Shown here: positions 35,292 through 45,291 of the stretch, piece by piece
Layout: every line of letters starts with the position of its first letter
How positions within the stretch are numbered: the first letter of the stretch is position 1
DNA from: Opitutales bacterium
GTDB lineage: Bacteria > Verrucomicrobiota > Verrucomicrobiia > Opitutales > UBA953
Assembly: GCA_030725715.1 (NCBI GenBank)
Contig: JANRFG010000016.1
Coordinates: 88,970-152,969 of the forward strand
Reading direction: 5' to 3'
DNA: 64,000 nt
Notes under the pieces: generated by a model
What the model was told of the DNA's origin: nothing
Seen by the model: only the letters and a program-made list of their open reading frames with translations
Databases searched by the model: none
Translations under genes and position numbers: made by a program

Positions 35292-37328
35292 ATGTTCAAC
35301 CGCGAACTCAGCTGGCTCAGTTTTGACCGAAGGGTCCTCGAACTCGCCGAGGACGAAAGCATCCCCCTGCTCGAACGCGTCCGCTTCCTTTCGATCGTCA
35401 GCTCCAACCTGGACGAGTTCTTCGAGATCCGCGTGGCCGGCATCATGCAGCAGGAAGAATCCGCCAGCCATCCGGCCACCAAGGAATTCCTCGCGGAGCT
35501 CCTCGACCGCGCCCGCACGCTGGTCGACGATCAGCAGAGATGCTGGCGGCAGAAACTCCTCCCCGCCCTCTCCGCCCAGGGCATCGAGGTGCTCGCCCGG
35601 GAGCAGCTGGGCGACCTCGCCCGAGGCGAACTTTCCCCGCGGTTCGACCGTGACATCCTGCCGGCGCTCACGCCGCTGGCGATCGACCCCTCCCATCCTT
35701 TCCCGGTGCTGACGAACAAGGGGCTCTATGTGCTGGCCTTGCTCCGCGATCCTGCGTCCGGCGAAATGCGGCGGGCCGTCGTGCCCGTGCCGCGCATCCT
35801 CCCGCGGATCCTGGCCCTGTCGGGCCGCAAGAGTTTCACGTTCCTCAGCCACGTCATCCAGCTCTTCCTCCACCGGCTTTTCCCGGGTCTCGAACTCCAA
35901 GGCTCCTGGGCCTTCCGCATCACGCGCAACAGCGACCTCTACGTGGACGAGGAAGAAGCGGTCAACCTGCTCGAAGCCATCGAAGACGAGATCCGCAACC
36001 TGCGCAAGGGCGCCCCGGTGCGGCTCGAGATCGAGGCCGACGTGCCCGCCGGCGAGATGCAGTGGCTGCTGGATTCCATCGGCCTGACCGCGGACAACGC
36101 CTTCCTGATCCCCGGCCCGGTCAACATGCTCCGACTCGGGAGCCTCATCGAAATGATCGGTCGCCCGGAACTGCTCTATCCGAACTTCGTCTCGGTGACC
36201 CCGGCCGAGTGCGCCGAACCCGCCAAGCTCTTCGAGCGCATCGCCGAGCAGGACATCGTCCTCCATCATCCTTACGAGTCGTTCACCCCGGTCGTCGATT
36301 TCATCCGGCAGGCCGCCAAGGACGAGAACGTCGTCGCCATCAAGCTCACCCTCTACCGCACCAGCGGGGACTCGCCCGTGGTCGAGGCCCTCAAGGAGGC
36401 CGCCCGCAACGGCAAGCAGGTCACGGCCCTGGTCGAGCTCCGCGCCCGTTTCGACGAACTCAACAACATCGAGTGGGCCCGGCAGCTGGAGGAAGCCGGC
36501 GCACACGTCGTCTACGGCCTCGCCGGCCTCAAGACCCACTGCAAGGCCTGCCTGGTCGTCCGGCAGGAGAAGGACGGGCTGCGCCGTTACGCCCACCTCG
36601 GCACGGGCAACTACAACCCCAAGACGGCGCGCATCTACACCGACTTCTCCCTGCTCACCCGCGACGAGGAGATCACGGCGGACGTCGGCCTGCTCTTCAA
36701 CGTCCTGACCGGCAACCTGGCCGGGCCGAAGTTCCGGCACCTGCTCGTGGCTCCGTTCGACCTCGCCCGCCGGATCGTCGAGCTCATCGACGCCGAAGCC
36801 TCGGCGGCGAAGGCCGGCCGCAAGGCGACGATCTTCGCGAAGGTCAACAGCCTCGTGGACCCGGAGGTCATCGCGGCCTTGTACCGGGCCTCCGTGGCCG
36901 GCGTGAAGGTGGAGCTTGTCGTCCGCGGCATCTGCTGCCTCGTCCCCGGCAAGCCCGGCCTCAGCGAGAACATCCGCGTGCGCAGCTTCCTGGGCCGCTT
37001 CCTCGAGCACAGCCGCCTCTTCCGCTTCGAGAACGCGGAAGCCGAGCCGATCATCCTCATGGGCAGCGCCGACTGGATGCCCCGGAACTTCCAACGTCGC
37101 ATCGAGTGCGTCTTCCCCCTCCGCGCGCCGCACGTACGCCGGCGGATCGAAGAGGAAGTCATGCGGGTCTACCAGGACCGCCAAGGCGACGCCAAGTCCC
37201 TCGGGCCTGACGGCTCCTACGCCGCCTGCGAACCCATGGGACGACTGGCGCCCGGCGCCCAGGACACCTTCCTGCAGCTTGCGGCGAAAGCCGCGCAGGC
37301 CCGCGTCACCGAGCAGCCGCAGAACTAG
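35292..37328 (+). CDS. ppk1: Polyphosphate kinase 1
   Basis: A 678-residue PPK1 beginning at MFNRELSWLSFDRRVLELA, where the family N-terminus starts. It makes long polyphosphate chains from ATP. The histidine that carries the phosphate is in the GLKTHCKACLVVR segment, with the second conserved His in YAHLGTGNYNPKT; EFFEIRVAGIM and DSPVVEALKEAARNGK are typical. The upstream 109 bp contains a partial inverted repeat (CAGGGCA/TGCCCTG, near 35206-35228). Its 3' end overlaps lpxK by 23 bp, tail to tail, the longest such overlap in the window. Confidence 0.95.
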   Translation: MFNRELSWLSFDRRVLELAEDESIPLLERVRFLSIVSSNLDEFFEIRVAGIMQQEESASHPATKEFLAELLDRARTLVDDQQRCWRQKLLPALSAQGIEVLAREQLGDLARGELSPRFDRDILPALTPLAIDPSHPFPVLTNKGLYVLALLRDPASGEMRRAVVPVPRILPRILALSGRKSFTFLSHVIQLFLHRLFPGLELQGSWAFRITRNSDLYVDEEEAVNLLEAIEDEIRNLRKGAPVRLEIEADVPAGEMQWLLDSIGLTADNAFLIPGPVNMLRLGSLIEMIGRPELLYPNFVSVTPAECAEPAKLFERIAEQDIVLHHPYESFTPVVDFIRQAAKDENVVAIKLTLYRTSGDSPVVEALKEAARNGKQVTALVELRARFDELNNIEWARQLEEAGAHVVYGLAGLKTHCKACLVVRQEKDGLRRYAHLGTGNYNPKTARIYTDFSLLTRDEEITADVGLLFNVLTGNLAGPKFRHLLVAPFDLARRIVELIDAEASAAKAGRKATIFAKVNSLVDPEVIAALYRASVAGVKVELVVRGICCLVPGKPGLSENIRVRSFLGRFLEHSRLFRFENAEAEPIILMGSADWMPRNFQRRIECVFPLRAPHVRRRIEEEVMRVYQDRQGDAKSLGPDGSYAACEPMGRLAPGAQDTFLQLAAKAAQARVTEQPQN

Positions 37329-38517
37329 AAGACCCCAGGCAGATCCGTTCGACGGCCGCGTTGAAGCCGCCCTCGTCGCCCAGGATCTCCACCTCCAGGC
37401 GGACGTACATCAGCGGGATCGGCGGACGGAAACGCGACTGCAGGCGCACCGCGTCCTTCTCGGTCGTCACGATCATCTCCGCCTTGGCCTGCATGGCCTG
37501 GTCGAGCACCTCGTCGAGGTCTTCGTCATTGAAGGAATGGTGGTCGAGGAAGCGACGGTTCGAGGCGAGCACGGCGCCCTGGCCCGTGAGCAGCTCTTCG
37601 AAACGTTCGGGCGTCGCGATCCCGGAGAACGCCGCGATCCGCCTGCCGGCGAGCGCGGTCATCGGCAGCCGCCGCGTCCCTTCGACCTCGACGAGCTCCT
37701 TGGCGCCATGGGCGCAGGCGATGATCTCCGCCTTCGGGTTATGCCGGCGGATGAGCGCGACCAGGTCCGGATCGGGCGCCCCGACCGACTTCGTCAGGAA
37801 GACATAGGAGGCGCGACTCAGGTTGGCGACCGGCTCGCGGAGGACGCCACGGGGCAGCAGGGAGCCGTTGCCGAACGGATCCCGGCTGTCGACGAGAAGC
37901 AGATTGATCTGCCCGCGCAACGGCAGGTACTGCAGACCGTCGTCGAGCAGGATCGTGTCCACGCCGAAGCGGCGGAGCGCGAAACGGCCGCCCTCCACAC
38001 GATCGCGGTCCACGATGACCACGACGCCGTCGCCGCAGAGGTTCTGCGCTAGCATGTAGGGTTCGTCGCCGGCCTCGTCAGGACCGACGAGCACCGAGCG
38101 GCCGTCCGACACGACCAACGGATCGGGCCGGCTCGCCTGCGTGAGCCAGCGCCAGAAACGCTTCATCATCGAGTCCGAGGCCCCTTTGTAACCGCGCGAG
38201 AGGATGGCGACCCGACGGCCGCGGGACGCCAGCACCTTCGCCATCTTGAGCACGATGGGTGTCTTGCCCGTGCCGCCGACCGTGAGATTACCCACGACGA
38301 CCACCTTGCAGCCGAGCGGCGTGTCGCGGAACACCCGGTTGCGATAAAGCCAGAGACGCAGCCTGACGAGGATTTCGAAGACCCAGGAAAGGACCGTCAG
38401 GAAAGCCCCGAGCAAGGCCGCCCCGGCCCCGCGTCGACGTCCGTAGACTACGTCTACGGCATAGCTCGCGACGGCCTCTCCCAGGGAGGAAAAATACCCT
38501 CTATGCTTCGCGGCCAT
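37306..38517 (-). CDS. lpxK: Tetraacyldisaccharide 4'-kinase (lipid A synthesis)
   Basis: A 403-residue LpxK from the ATG at 38517, somewhat longer than the roughly 330 residues common in proteobacteria. The extra is at the N-terminus, where a membrane-anchor helix lies ([20 protein letters not shown]). The kinase shows the P-loop [17 protein letters not shown], then [24 protein letters not shown] and [10 protein letters not shown]. LpxK phosphorylates the 4' position of the lipid A precursor on the cytoplasmic face of the inner membrane, so the organism should make lipid A. TTGCCT lies 35 bases before the ATG and could be a -35 element. Confidence 0.93.
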   Translation of the reverse strand: MAAKHRGYFSSLGEAVASYAVDVVYGRRRGAGAALLGAFLTVLSWVFEILVRLRLWLYRNRVFRDTPLGCKVVVVGNLTVGGTGKTPIVLKMAKVLASRGRRVAILSRGYKGASDSMMKRFWRWLTQASRPDPLVVSDGRSVLVGPDEAGDEPYMLAQNLCGDGVVVIVDRDRVEGGRFALRRFGVDTILLDDGLQYLPLRGQINLLLVDSRDPFGNGSLLPRGVLREPVANLSRASYVFLTKSVGAPDPDLVALIRRHNPKAEIIACAHGAKELVEVEGTRRLPMTALAGRRIAAFSGIATPERFEELLTGQGAVLASNRRFLDHHSFNDEDLDEVLDQAMQAKAEMIVTTEKDAVRLQSRFRPPIPLMYVRLEVEILGDEGGFNAAVERICLGSSSSAAAR

Positions 38518-38583
38518 GGACGAATTGATGCAAAGTTGTTTGACGAAGGCAACCATCCCGATTGAGAAGGACGACCCAGCGCC

Positions 38584-38985
38584 ATGCTCGTACACCTGTT
38601 GCGCACCAAACTTCTCCGAGCCGAGGTCACCGCGGCCCGGCTCGATTACGAAGGCTCCCTGGCCATCGACCGCGAGCTCATGGCCCTCGTCGGGATGCTC
38701 CCTTATGAGAAGATCCTGGTCGGCAACCTGGCCAACGGCCAGCGCTTCGAGACCTACGCCATCCCCGCCCCGGCCGGGACCCGCGAGATCTGCCTGAACG
38801 GCGCCACCGCCCACCTCGGCAAGGAAGGCGACCTGCTGGTCATCATGACCTTCACCAGCGCCGACGAATCCGTCGCGGCGTCCTGGAAGCCGCGCACCGC
38901 CACCCTCGCGGAACGTAACCGACGCATCGTCCGCCTCGAGAACCCCGAAGTCCCCGTCGAACTCCTCACCACCTTCCAACGATGA
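38584..38985 (+). CDS. panD: Aspartate 1-decarboxylase
   Basis: A 133-residue PanD, which self-cleaves at Gly24-Ser25 (DYEGS) to create its pyruvoyl cofactor. Other matches are LVHLLRTKLLRAEVT at the start, RFETYAI and ICLNGATAHLGKEGDLLVIM, which hold active-site residues. It converts L-aspartate to beta-alanine for pantothenate and coenzyme A. panE is 15 kb away. The C-terminus overlaps the class V aminotransferase start by 4 bp (ATGA). lpxK diverges upstream across 66 bp. Confidence 0.93.
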   Translation: MLVHLLRTKLLRAEVTAARLDYEGSLAIDRELMALVGMLPYEKILVGNLANGQRFETYAIPAPAGTREICLNGATAHLGKEGDLLVIMTFTSADESVAASWKPRTATLAERNRRIVRLENPEVPVELLTTFQR

Positions 38986-40061
38986 GCTATCGCCTCTACA
39001 TCCCCGGTCCCCTCACCGTCTCCGACTCGATCATCCAAGCCATGGCCAAGCCCATGGTCGGCCATCGTTCCGGCGACTTCGTGAAGCTCTACAACGACAT
39101 GCAGCCCCGCCTGCAGTCGATGTTCTTCACCCAGGACCCCGTCTACCTCGCGACCAGCTCCGCCTGGGGCGTGATGGAAGGCGCCCTCCGTAACGTCTGC
39201 CGCAAGGGCGTGCTCAACTGCATGAACGGCGCGTTCTCCGACAAGTGGAACGACGTCGCCAAGCGCTGCGGCAAGTACGCCGAGGCCCTGAAGTTCGAGT
39301 GGGGCCAGCCCGTCGACCCCGAGCAGGTCCGCGCCGCCCTCGCCACCGGCAAGTTCGACTGCATCACCTTCATCCATTCCGAGACCTCGACCGGCACCCT
39401 GTCGCCCATCGAAGACATCATGGCCGTGGTCCGTGAGTTCCCGGACGTCATCTCCATCGCCGACACGGTCAGCTCGTTCTCGACCATCCCCATCAAGAAG
39501 GACGAGCTCGGCATCGACATCTTCCTGACCGGCTCCCAGAAGGCCCTCGCCCTGCCCCCCGGCCTCGCGATCTTCGCCGTCAGCGAACGCGCCCGCGAAC
39601 GCGCCAAACAGTCCCCGGACCGCGGCTACTACTTCGACCTGATCGAGTTCCATGACAACCACGTCAAGGGCATGACTCCGTCGACCCCCTGCATCTCCCT
39701 CTTCTACGGTCTCCAGCAGCGCCTGCTCGAAGTCGAAGCCGAGGGCCTCGAAAACCGTTACGCCCGCCATCTCCGCCTCAACGAACGCATGCGCGCCTGG
39801 GGTCTCGCCAAAGGCTTCTCGCTCCTCCCGGAAGTCCGCTTCGGCACCCGCGGCCTCAACTGCTTCAAGAACGACCGCAACGCCGACCTCGAGCGCCTCA
39901 ACAAGACCCTCAAGTCGCGCCACAAGCTCGTGATCGACGGCGGCTACGGCAAGCTCAAGGGCAAGACCTTCCGCATCTCGAACATGGGCGACGAGACCGA
40001 CGCCACGATCGACACCCTGATCGCCGCCTTGGACGACTCCTTCGCCGAGCAAGCAATGTGA
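38982..40061 (+). CDS. Class V aminotransferase (alanine-glyoxylate/serine-pyruvate type)
   Basis: A 359-residue PLP enzyme of class V. YIPGPLTVSDSIIQAM and PMVGHRSGDF are the usual N-terminal features, HSETSTGTLSP and VISIADTVSSFSTIPI follow, and Lys187 in TGSQKALALPPGL should bind PLP. Members act as alanine-glyoxylate, serine-pyruvate or serine-glyoxylate aminotransferases; some archaeal relatives make aspartate. Coupling to panD by a 4-bp overlap could mean it supplies or shares an amino acid with the aspartate pool, but that is inference. Start ATG 38982 fits the family. Confidence 0.82.
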   Translation: MSYRLYIPGPLTVSDSIIQAMAKPMVGHRSGDFVKLYNDMQPRLQSMFFTQDPVYLATSSAWGVMEGALRNVCRKGVLNCMNGAFSDKWNDVAKRCGKYAEALKFEWGQPVDPEQVRAALATGKFDCITFIHSETSTGTLSPIEDIMAVVREFPDVISIADTVSSFSTIPIKKDELGIDIFLTGSQKALALPPGLAIFAVSERARERAKQSPDRGYYFDLIEFHDNHVKGMTPSTPCISLFYGLQQRLLEVEAEGLENRYARHLRLNERMRAWGLAKGFSLLPEVRFGTRGLNCFKNDRNADLERLNKTLKSRHKLVIDGGYGKLKGKTFRISNMGDETDATIDTLIAALDDSFAEQAM

Positions 40062-40091
40062 CCGGTCTGACCATCGGTTATCATCCTACGC

Positions 40092-42830
40092 ATGCGCAAG
40101 AAGTCACCCAAGTCCTCCTCCGAAGCCTCCGCTCCCGCCGGCTCCAAGACCCTCGTCATCGCCGAGAAGCCGTCCGTCGCGGCCGATCTGGCGAAGGTGC
40201 TCAAGGTGCCCAAGGCCACCAGTGACTACTTCGAGAACGACCAGTGGGTGATCAGCTCCTCGATCGGCCACGTCGTCCGCCTCAACGACCCGCAGGACCT
40301 CGACGAGAAGTTCAAGCGCTGGACGCTGAAGGATCTGCCCATCCTCCCGGATGACTTCGACGGCTCCGCCCGCTCCAGCATCCTGAAGGTCGTCATCAGC
40401 GAGCGTAACAACGGCGACCGCTTCAAGCTGCTGAAGAAGCTCCTCGCCCGACCTGACGTCGGCGAAGTCGTGAACGCCTGCGACGCCGGCCGGGAAGGCG
40501 AGCTGATCTTCCATTATATCTACCAGCTGGCGAAATGCCGCCTGCCGGTCCGCCGGCTGTGGCTCGCGAGCATGACGAACACGGCCATCGCCGAAGCCTT
40601 CGCCCACCTGCTCCCCGAGTCGACCAAGTCCGGCCTCCTCGGTTCCGCCATCTGCCGCTCGCAGGCCGACTGGCTGGTCGGCATGAACGGCAGCCGCTAC
40701 GGCACCATCCGCATCGGCGGCGCCAAGCGCGACGTCTTCTCCGTCGGGCGCGTCCAGACCCCGACGCTCATGCTCCTGGTGAAGCGTGAGTTCGAGATCC
40801 GTAATTTCGTCCCGAAGACCTTCTGGAAGATCGAAGGCGATTTCGGGGTCACCCAAGGCGGCTACCGCGGCGCCGCCCAGGTTCCCGGCGTGACCGACCG
40901 CAAGGAAGCCGAACGTTTCTACGACGAAGCCCAGGCCCGCCAGGTCGCCGAAGAATCGCTCAGGCTCGGCGTCGGCGTCGTCTCCGACGAACGTAAGCCC
41001 AAGAAGGAAAGCGCCCCGCGCCTCTTCGATCTCACGACCCTCCAACGCGAAGGCAACCGACGCTTCGGCTTCTCGGCCAAGACGACCCTCGGCGTCGCCC
41101 AGGCCCTTTACGAGAAGCACAAGGCGCTCACCTATCCGCGTACCGACTCCCAGTACCTGCCCGAGGACTACGTCGCGAACGCCAAGGCCGCCCTGCAGTC
41201 CCTCGAAGGCGCGCATCCGGCCGGCGGCTTCGCCAAGGAAGCGCTCCGGGCCGGCTGGGTCGATGCCGCCGGCCGCCGCGTCTTCGACAACAAGAAGGTC
41301 AGCGACCACTTCGCCATCGTGCCCACCGGCACGGTACCGCATGGCCTGACCGACGTCGAACAGAAGATCTACGACCTCGTCGTCCGCCGTTTCGTCGGCG
41401 TCTTCTTCCCGATGGCGGAATTCGAAGAGACGGTCCGCACCACGACCGTCGGACCCCATCATTTCCGCACCACCGGCAAGGTGCTCGTCGTCGCCGGTTG
41501 GCGCGCCGTCTGGGGCCAGGAAGCCGAAGCCGAAGAAGACAAGGACAAGGAAGGCGCCGCCAGCCTCCCCGCCCTCGTCGCCGCCGACGGTTCGCCCGCG
41601 CAGGCCAAGGTCCGCGGCGTCGACGTCAAGGAAGACGCCACCAAGCCGCCGGCCCGCTACAACGAAGCCTCGCTCCTCGGGGCGATGGAGAACGCCGGCA
41701 AGCTCGTCGACGACGAAGCCCTCGCCGAAGCGATGAAGGAACGCGGCCTCGGCACCCCCGCCACCCGCGCCGCCACCATCGAAGAACTGCTGGCGAAGGC
41801 CTACGTCGAACGCCAGGGCAAGGAACTCGTGCCGATGGCGAAGGCCTTCCAGCTGCACCAGTTCCTCACCCAGAAGAGCAAGGGCATGTCCTTCCTCGTC
41901 GAGCCCCAGCTGACCGGCGAATGGGAATACAAGCTCAAGCAGATCGAGCACGGCCAGCTCACGGCCGAGGCCTTCATCCATGAGATCAAGGCCCAGGTCC
42001 GCGAGATGCTCGCGGGCGCGACCGATCCGGCTCCGTCCTCGGAGCTGAGCCCGAAGGTCCTTTCGCCGACGGACGGCCAGCCGCTCCTCACCGACGGCGA
42101 GAAGTATTTCTCCCAGGACAAGGTCGGCACCACGGACCGCCCGAAGATGACCATCTACGCGGAGATGAACGGCCACCGCATCACGCCCGCCGAAGTCGCC
42201 GAACTCGTCGAGAAGCGTCGCATCGGTCCGTTCTCTGACTTCCGCTCGATGAAGTCGGGCAAGAACTTCACCGGCTACATCGACCTCGTCGACCCCGACA
42301 CCATCAAGCCCCGCGGCGCCGAAGCGAAGCCCGAGGCCGCCCCGGCCGCCGAAGGCGCCGAGGCCGCGCCGGCCAAGCCTGCGCGCAAGACCAAGCCGAA
42401 GGCTCCGAGCGGCAAGCTGAAGGCCGTCCTGTATTTCCCTCCGCGCGAAGGCGCCGACGGGAATCCCGACGCTTTCGACGCCGACTGGCCCGTGCTCGGC
42501 CCCTGCCCCGTCAGCGGGCTGCCCGTCCAGCATACGCCGACCGCCGGTTACCGCGTCTGCCCGCACAAGGCGCAGGAAGCAGGCGCCAAGAAGACCTTCA
42601 GCCTCAACGCTGAGATGCTCAAGTGCCCGATCGCGGCGGACGACGTCAGCCGCCTGCTCAACGAAGGCAAGACAGGCCTGAAGAAGTTCGTCTCGAACCG
42701 CACCAAGCGGACGTTCGAAGCCTTCCTCGTGGCCGACAAGGCCAAGGGCTGGTGGTTCGAGTTCCCGCCCCGCAAGCCGCGGGCGGCGAAAGGCGCGCCC
42801 ACCGAGAAGAAGTCGGACGAACCCTTCTGA
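40092..42830 (+). CDS. topB: Type IA DNA topoisomerase, TopB (topoisomerase III)-like
   Basis: A 912-residue type IA topoisomerase. A Lys/Ser-rich N-terminal tail precedes the Toprim start TLVIAEKPSVAADLAKVL; CDAGREGELIFHYIY is the catalytic acidic motif and Tyr348 in LTYPRTDSQYLP is the nucleophile that cuts DNA. GREGELIF and the QADWLVGMN segment favour the TopB/topo III branch over TopA. The C-terminus has a Pro/Ala/Lys linker (about 735-775), then a zinc-finger-like remnant and repeats of the type GKTGLKKFVSNRTKRTFEAF. Topo III decatenates DNA. TATCAT lies 7 bases before the ATG. The stop abuts the next minus-strand stop in TGATCA. Confidence 0.88.
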   Translation: MRKKSPKSSSEASAPAGSKTLVIAEKPSVAADLAKVLKVPKATSDYFENDQWVISSSIGHVVRLNDPQDLDEKFKRWTLKDLPILPDDFDGSARSSILKVVISERNNGDRFKLLKKLLARPDVGEVVNACDAGREGELIFHYIYQLAKCRLPVRRLWLASMTNTAIAEAFAHLLPESTKSGLLGSAICRSQADWLVGMNGSRYGTIRIGGAKRDVFSVGRVQTPTLMLLVKREFEIRNFVPKTFWKIEGDFGVTQGGYRGAAQVPGVTDRKEAERFYDEAQARQVAEESLRLGVGVVSDERKPKKESAPRLFDLTTLQREGNRRFGFSAKTTLGVAQALYEKHKALTYPRTDSQYLPEDYVANAKAALQSLEGAHPAGGFAKEALRAGWVDAAGRRVFDNKKVSDHFAIVPTGTVPHGLTDVEQKIYDLVVRRFVGVFFPMAEFEETVRTTTVGPHHFRTTGKVLVVAGWRAVWGQEAEAEEDKDKEGAASLPALVAADGSPAQAKVRGVDVKEDATKPPARYNEASLLGAMENAGKLVDDEALAEAMKERGLGTPATRAATIEELLAKAYVERQGKELVPMAKAFQLHQFLTQKSKGMSFLVEPQLTGEWEYKLKQIEHGQLTAEAFIHEIKAQVREMLAGATDPAPSSELSPKVLSPTDGQPLLTDGEKYFSQDKVGTTDRPKMTIYAEMNGHRITPAEVAELVEKRRIGPFSDFRSMKSGKNFTGYIDLVDPDTIKPRGAEAKPEAAPAAEGAEAAPAKPARKTKPKAPSGKLKAVLYFPPREGADGNPDAFDADWPVLGPCPVSGLPVQHTPTAGYRVCPHKAQEAGAKKTFSLNAEMLKCPIAADDVSRLLNEGKTGLKKFVSNRTKRTFEAFLVADKAKGWWFEFPPRKPRAAKGAPTEKKSDEPF

Positions 42831-43601
42831 TCAGTTCTCCCAGGCCTGTCGCGGGATCCGAAGCCCGGCCCTGACGCCGAGCACGTCCTCCATCATGCGT
42901 AGGCGCTGGAGGTCGTCGGGAAAACCGTCTTCCTTGGGCAGCATGCGGGTCGTCCAATACTGCCGGAGCCAACGGTAAGCCTCTTCGCGACGGCCATCCT
43001 CCCAGAGCGTCTGCGCGCAGATGCGGGCGGCGTACCAAGGGGCGTCGGGCGCCTCGGCCGCGGTCTGATAATAGGAAGCGGCCAGGCGATGGTCCTTCAG
43101 TTTGATCTCCGCGAGCTGGGCGGCGCACAGCACCAAAGGCGTCGAGACCTTGGCGTGCCCCCGGCCCTCTTCCAGGATCTCGATGCCGCGACGGGCGTAG
43201 GCCTTGAAGAGCCTGTCCTGGGTCTCGGCGGGCACCTTGGCATAGCCGCCCCGGCGGCGGATCTCCCAGTGGGCCAGGTCGAAACCGACGGCGTAACCGG
43301 TGTTCTCCCAGAAGTAGCGCGAGTGCGGATCCAAGGCGCACGCGGCCCGCATGAGGGCTTCGCAACCGGCCCGGTCCCGACGTTCCCAAAGCACGTAACT
43401 GCGGATCCAGGTCAGGTCGGCGACGACCGTGCGCAGGCCGCCGAGGATGCCCAGCAGGACGCCCTGGCCAAGGGTCGGCTCAAGCTGCTTGCGGCCGATC
43501 TCCGGGATCTGCGGGCGGACGCCGCGCCAGGCATGCTCCGCCATCGTGCCGGCGGCGAACAGCGCGAGGCCCGCGCACAACCAAGGCGCGAAGCGTCGCA
43601 T
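42831..43601 (-). CDS. Hypothetical exported or anchored helical-repeat protein beside an ABC exporter
   Basis: A 256-residue protein, the last of a four-gene minus-strand operon. The ATG at 43601 opens a signal or anchor helix (FAPWLCAGLALFAAGTMAEHAW). The rest looks like TPR-type helical repeats (AGCEALMRAACALDP, RLFKAYARRGIEILEEGRG, AAQLAEIKLKDHRLAASYY, EEAYRWLRQYW). Its start overlaps the permease stop by one base (TGATG), which implies coupled translation and a shared role. A protein-interaction part of an ABC-2 exporter complex is a reasonable guess. The stop abuts topB in TGATCA. Confidence 0.75.
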   Translation of the reverse strand: MRRFAPWLCAGLALFAAGTMAEHAWRGVRPQIPEIGRKQLEPTLGQGVLLGILGGLRTVVADLTWIRSYVLWERRDRAGCEALMRAACALDPHSRYFWENTGYAVGFDLAHWEIRRRGGYAKVPAETQDRLFKAYARRGIEILEEGRGHAKVSTPLVLCAAQLAEIKLKDHRLAASYYQTAAEAPDAPWYAARICAQTLWEDGRREEAYRWLRQYWTTRMLPKEDGFPDDLQRLRMMEDVLGVRAGLRIPRQAWEN

Positions 43602-44434
43602 CAGATCTCCCTCCGCTTGAAGAGCAGCGCCCCGAGGAAGACGTAGGCCGCCATGTAAGCCGCGCCCGCCATCGCCACCGCGCCGACGGCATCGGCCGGC
43701 ACGCCCGTGGTGCCCAGGACCAGGGCGTCGCCGATGTTGAACTGCTGGAGGTTCGGCAGGAGCCGGCTCGTGCACCAGAGCACGGCCTCGTAAGCCGGCG
43801 ATTCGGAAGGCTTGAGGATGGCGTCCTGCGCGATCCACTGCAATTGCCCGGCGACGACGGCCAAGGCGCCGACGACGACCGCGTAGAGGAACGTCCGGGC
43901 GACGGCGGAGATCGCGAGCACGATCGAAGCGACCACGCCGAGACGCAGCCACTGCAGCAGGGCGAACTGCGCGAGACCGGCGGCGCTGAAGGTCGGGGGG
44001 ACCTTGCCCGCCTGCTCGGCGAGGAGAAGGAGTTCCTGTTCACGGGCCCAGAGGACGGCGCCGAGGAGTCCCGCAAGCACGGCCACGAAGACGCCGAGCA
44101 CGGCCCAGGCGCCGGCGAACTTGCCGAGGAGGAATTCGCCTCGACCCAGAGGCTTGGCGAGCAAGGTCAATGCCGTCCTGTTGTCCATCTCGCTGAAGAA
44201 CAGCTGGGCGGTCATCACGACCGCGAGGACGGAACCGAACAGGAACATCCCCCCGAAACCGAAGTCGGCGATGAACTTGAGTTCGCCGTGGCCGAAATCC
44301 AGGACCCGGAAGGAGACCGAGGAAAGCGCCATCGCCGCTCCGAGGATCAGCAGGAAGGCGAAGAAACGCTGGCGGACCGCTTCGAGGAAAGTGACCCGGG
44401 CGATCCAGGAGACGCGTTGGAAGGAGGCTTGCAT
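43601..44434 (-). CDS. ABC-2 type transporter permease
   Basis: A 277-residue membrane protein with about six predicted helices: FLLILGAAMALSSVSFRVL, GMFLFGSVLAVVMTAQLFF, AWAVLGVFVAVLAGLLGAVL, LGVVASIVLAISAVARTFL, VVVGALAVVAGQLQW and AAYMAAYVFLGALLF. The intracellular segment ALTLLAKPLGRGEFLLGKFAG is typical of ABC-2 exporter permeases (NosY, GldF and similar). It works with the ATPase encoded 5 bp upstream and with the TPR-like protein downstream. Substrate is unknown; related systems export lipids, polysaccharide parts or are linked to copper-enzyme maturation. Confidence 0.85.
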   Translation of the reverse strand: MQASFQRVSWIARVTFLEAVRQRFFAFLLILGAAMALSSVSFRVLDFGHGELKFIADFGFGGMFLFGSVLAVVMTAQLFFSEMDNRTALTLLAKPLGRGEFLLGKFAGAWAVLGVFVAVLAGLLGAVLWAREQELLLLAEQAGKVPPTFSAAGLAQFALLQWLRLGVVASIVLAISAVARTFLYAVVVGALAVVAGQLQWIAQDAILKPSESPAYEAVLWCTSRLLPNLQQFNIGDALVLGTTGVPADAVGAVAMAGAAYMAAYVFLGALLFKRREI

Positions 44435-44439
44435 GGGCT

Positions 44440-45291
44440 TCAGGCGTCGCGGCTGCCGGTGACGAGTTCGCGGAAGAGATCCTCGAGGGAGCGTCGGGGG
44501 TGCGTGACCGAGGTCACGACGGCGCCATGCGCGGCCAAGGTCGCTTCGGCGGCTTCCCGCGCCGCCGGCGACATGGATTCGACGGTGAGCACATGCCGGT
44601 CACGGCGCGACAAGACGTCGTCGACGCGTCCTTCGAGGACGAGTTTGCCGCGGTCCATGATGGCGACGCGGTCGCAGACTTGTTCGACCTGGCCGAGCAA
44701 GTGGGAGCAAAGGACGATGGTCTTACCTTTGCCTCGCATGGCGTGGATCATCCGGCCGATCGCGGCGGATCCGACGGGGTCGACGCCGGCGGTGGGCTCG
44801 TCGAGGATGACGAGCTCAGGGTCATGGACCACGGCCTGCGCGAAACCGATGCGCTGCAGCATCCCCTTGGAATAGGTGCCGATCGGCCGGTCGGCGGCAT
44901 CGGTCATCGCCGCCAGACCCAGCGCGTCTTCGACGGCCGCCGCGACGTCCGCGGACGGCACGCCGCTGAGCTGGGCGCAGTAACGCACGAGTTCCCGGCC
45001 GGTCAGGAACTTATGGAAGTAAGGCGCCTCCGGCAGGAAGCCGGTGCGACGCCGGGCTTCGGGCGTCGCCGAGGGACAGCCGAGGATGCTGACTTCACCC
45101 GCGGTCGCGGAGACCAGTCCCAGCACGATCTTCAAGGTGGTGCTCTTCCCGCAGCCGTTCGGGCCGAGCAGCCCGTAGACCTGGCCCCGGGGAATCTCGA
45201 GCGAAACGTCGTCGACGGCGCGCAGCTTCAGGCCACGGAGCCCTACCCGGAAATCTTTCGTCAGATGGCGGACCGAGATGGCGGCAGTCAT
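44440..45291 (-). CDS. ABC transporter ATP-binding protein
   Basis: A 283-residue ATPase for the exporter. Walker A GPNGCGKST, signature YSKGMLQRIGFAQAV, Walker B LVILDEPTAGVDPVGSA and the His in IVLCSHLLGQ are all present. The segment GYSKGMLQR-like signature and length fit the CcmA/NatA-type subfamily of ABC-2 systems. The start overlaps acyP by 4 bp and the stop is 5 bp from the permease. The operon order is acyP, ATPase, permease, TPR-like protein. Confidence 0.93.
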   Translation of the reverse strand: MTAAISVRHLTKDFRVGLRGLKLRAVDDVSLEIPRGQVYGLLGPNGCGKSTTLKIVLGLVSATAGEVSILGCPSATPEARRRTGFLPEAPYFHKFLTGRELVRYCAQLSGVPSADVAAAVEDALGLAAMTDAADRPIGTYSKGMLQRIGFAQAVVHDPELVILDEPTAGVDPVGSAAIGRMIHAMRGKGKTIVLCSHLLGQVEQVCDRVAIMDRGKLVLEGRVDDVLSRRDRHVLTVESMSPAAREAAEATLAAHGAVVTSVTHPRRSLEDLFRELVTGSRDA

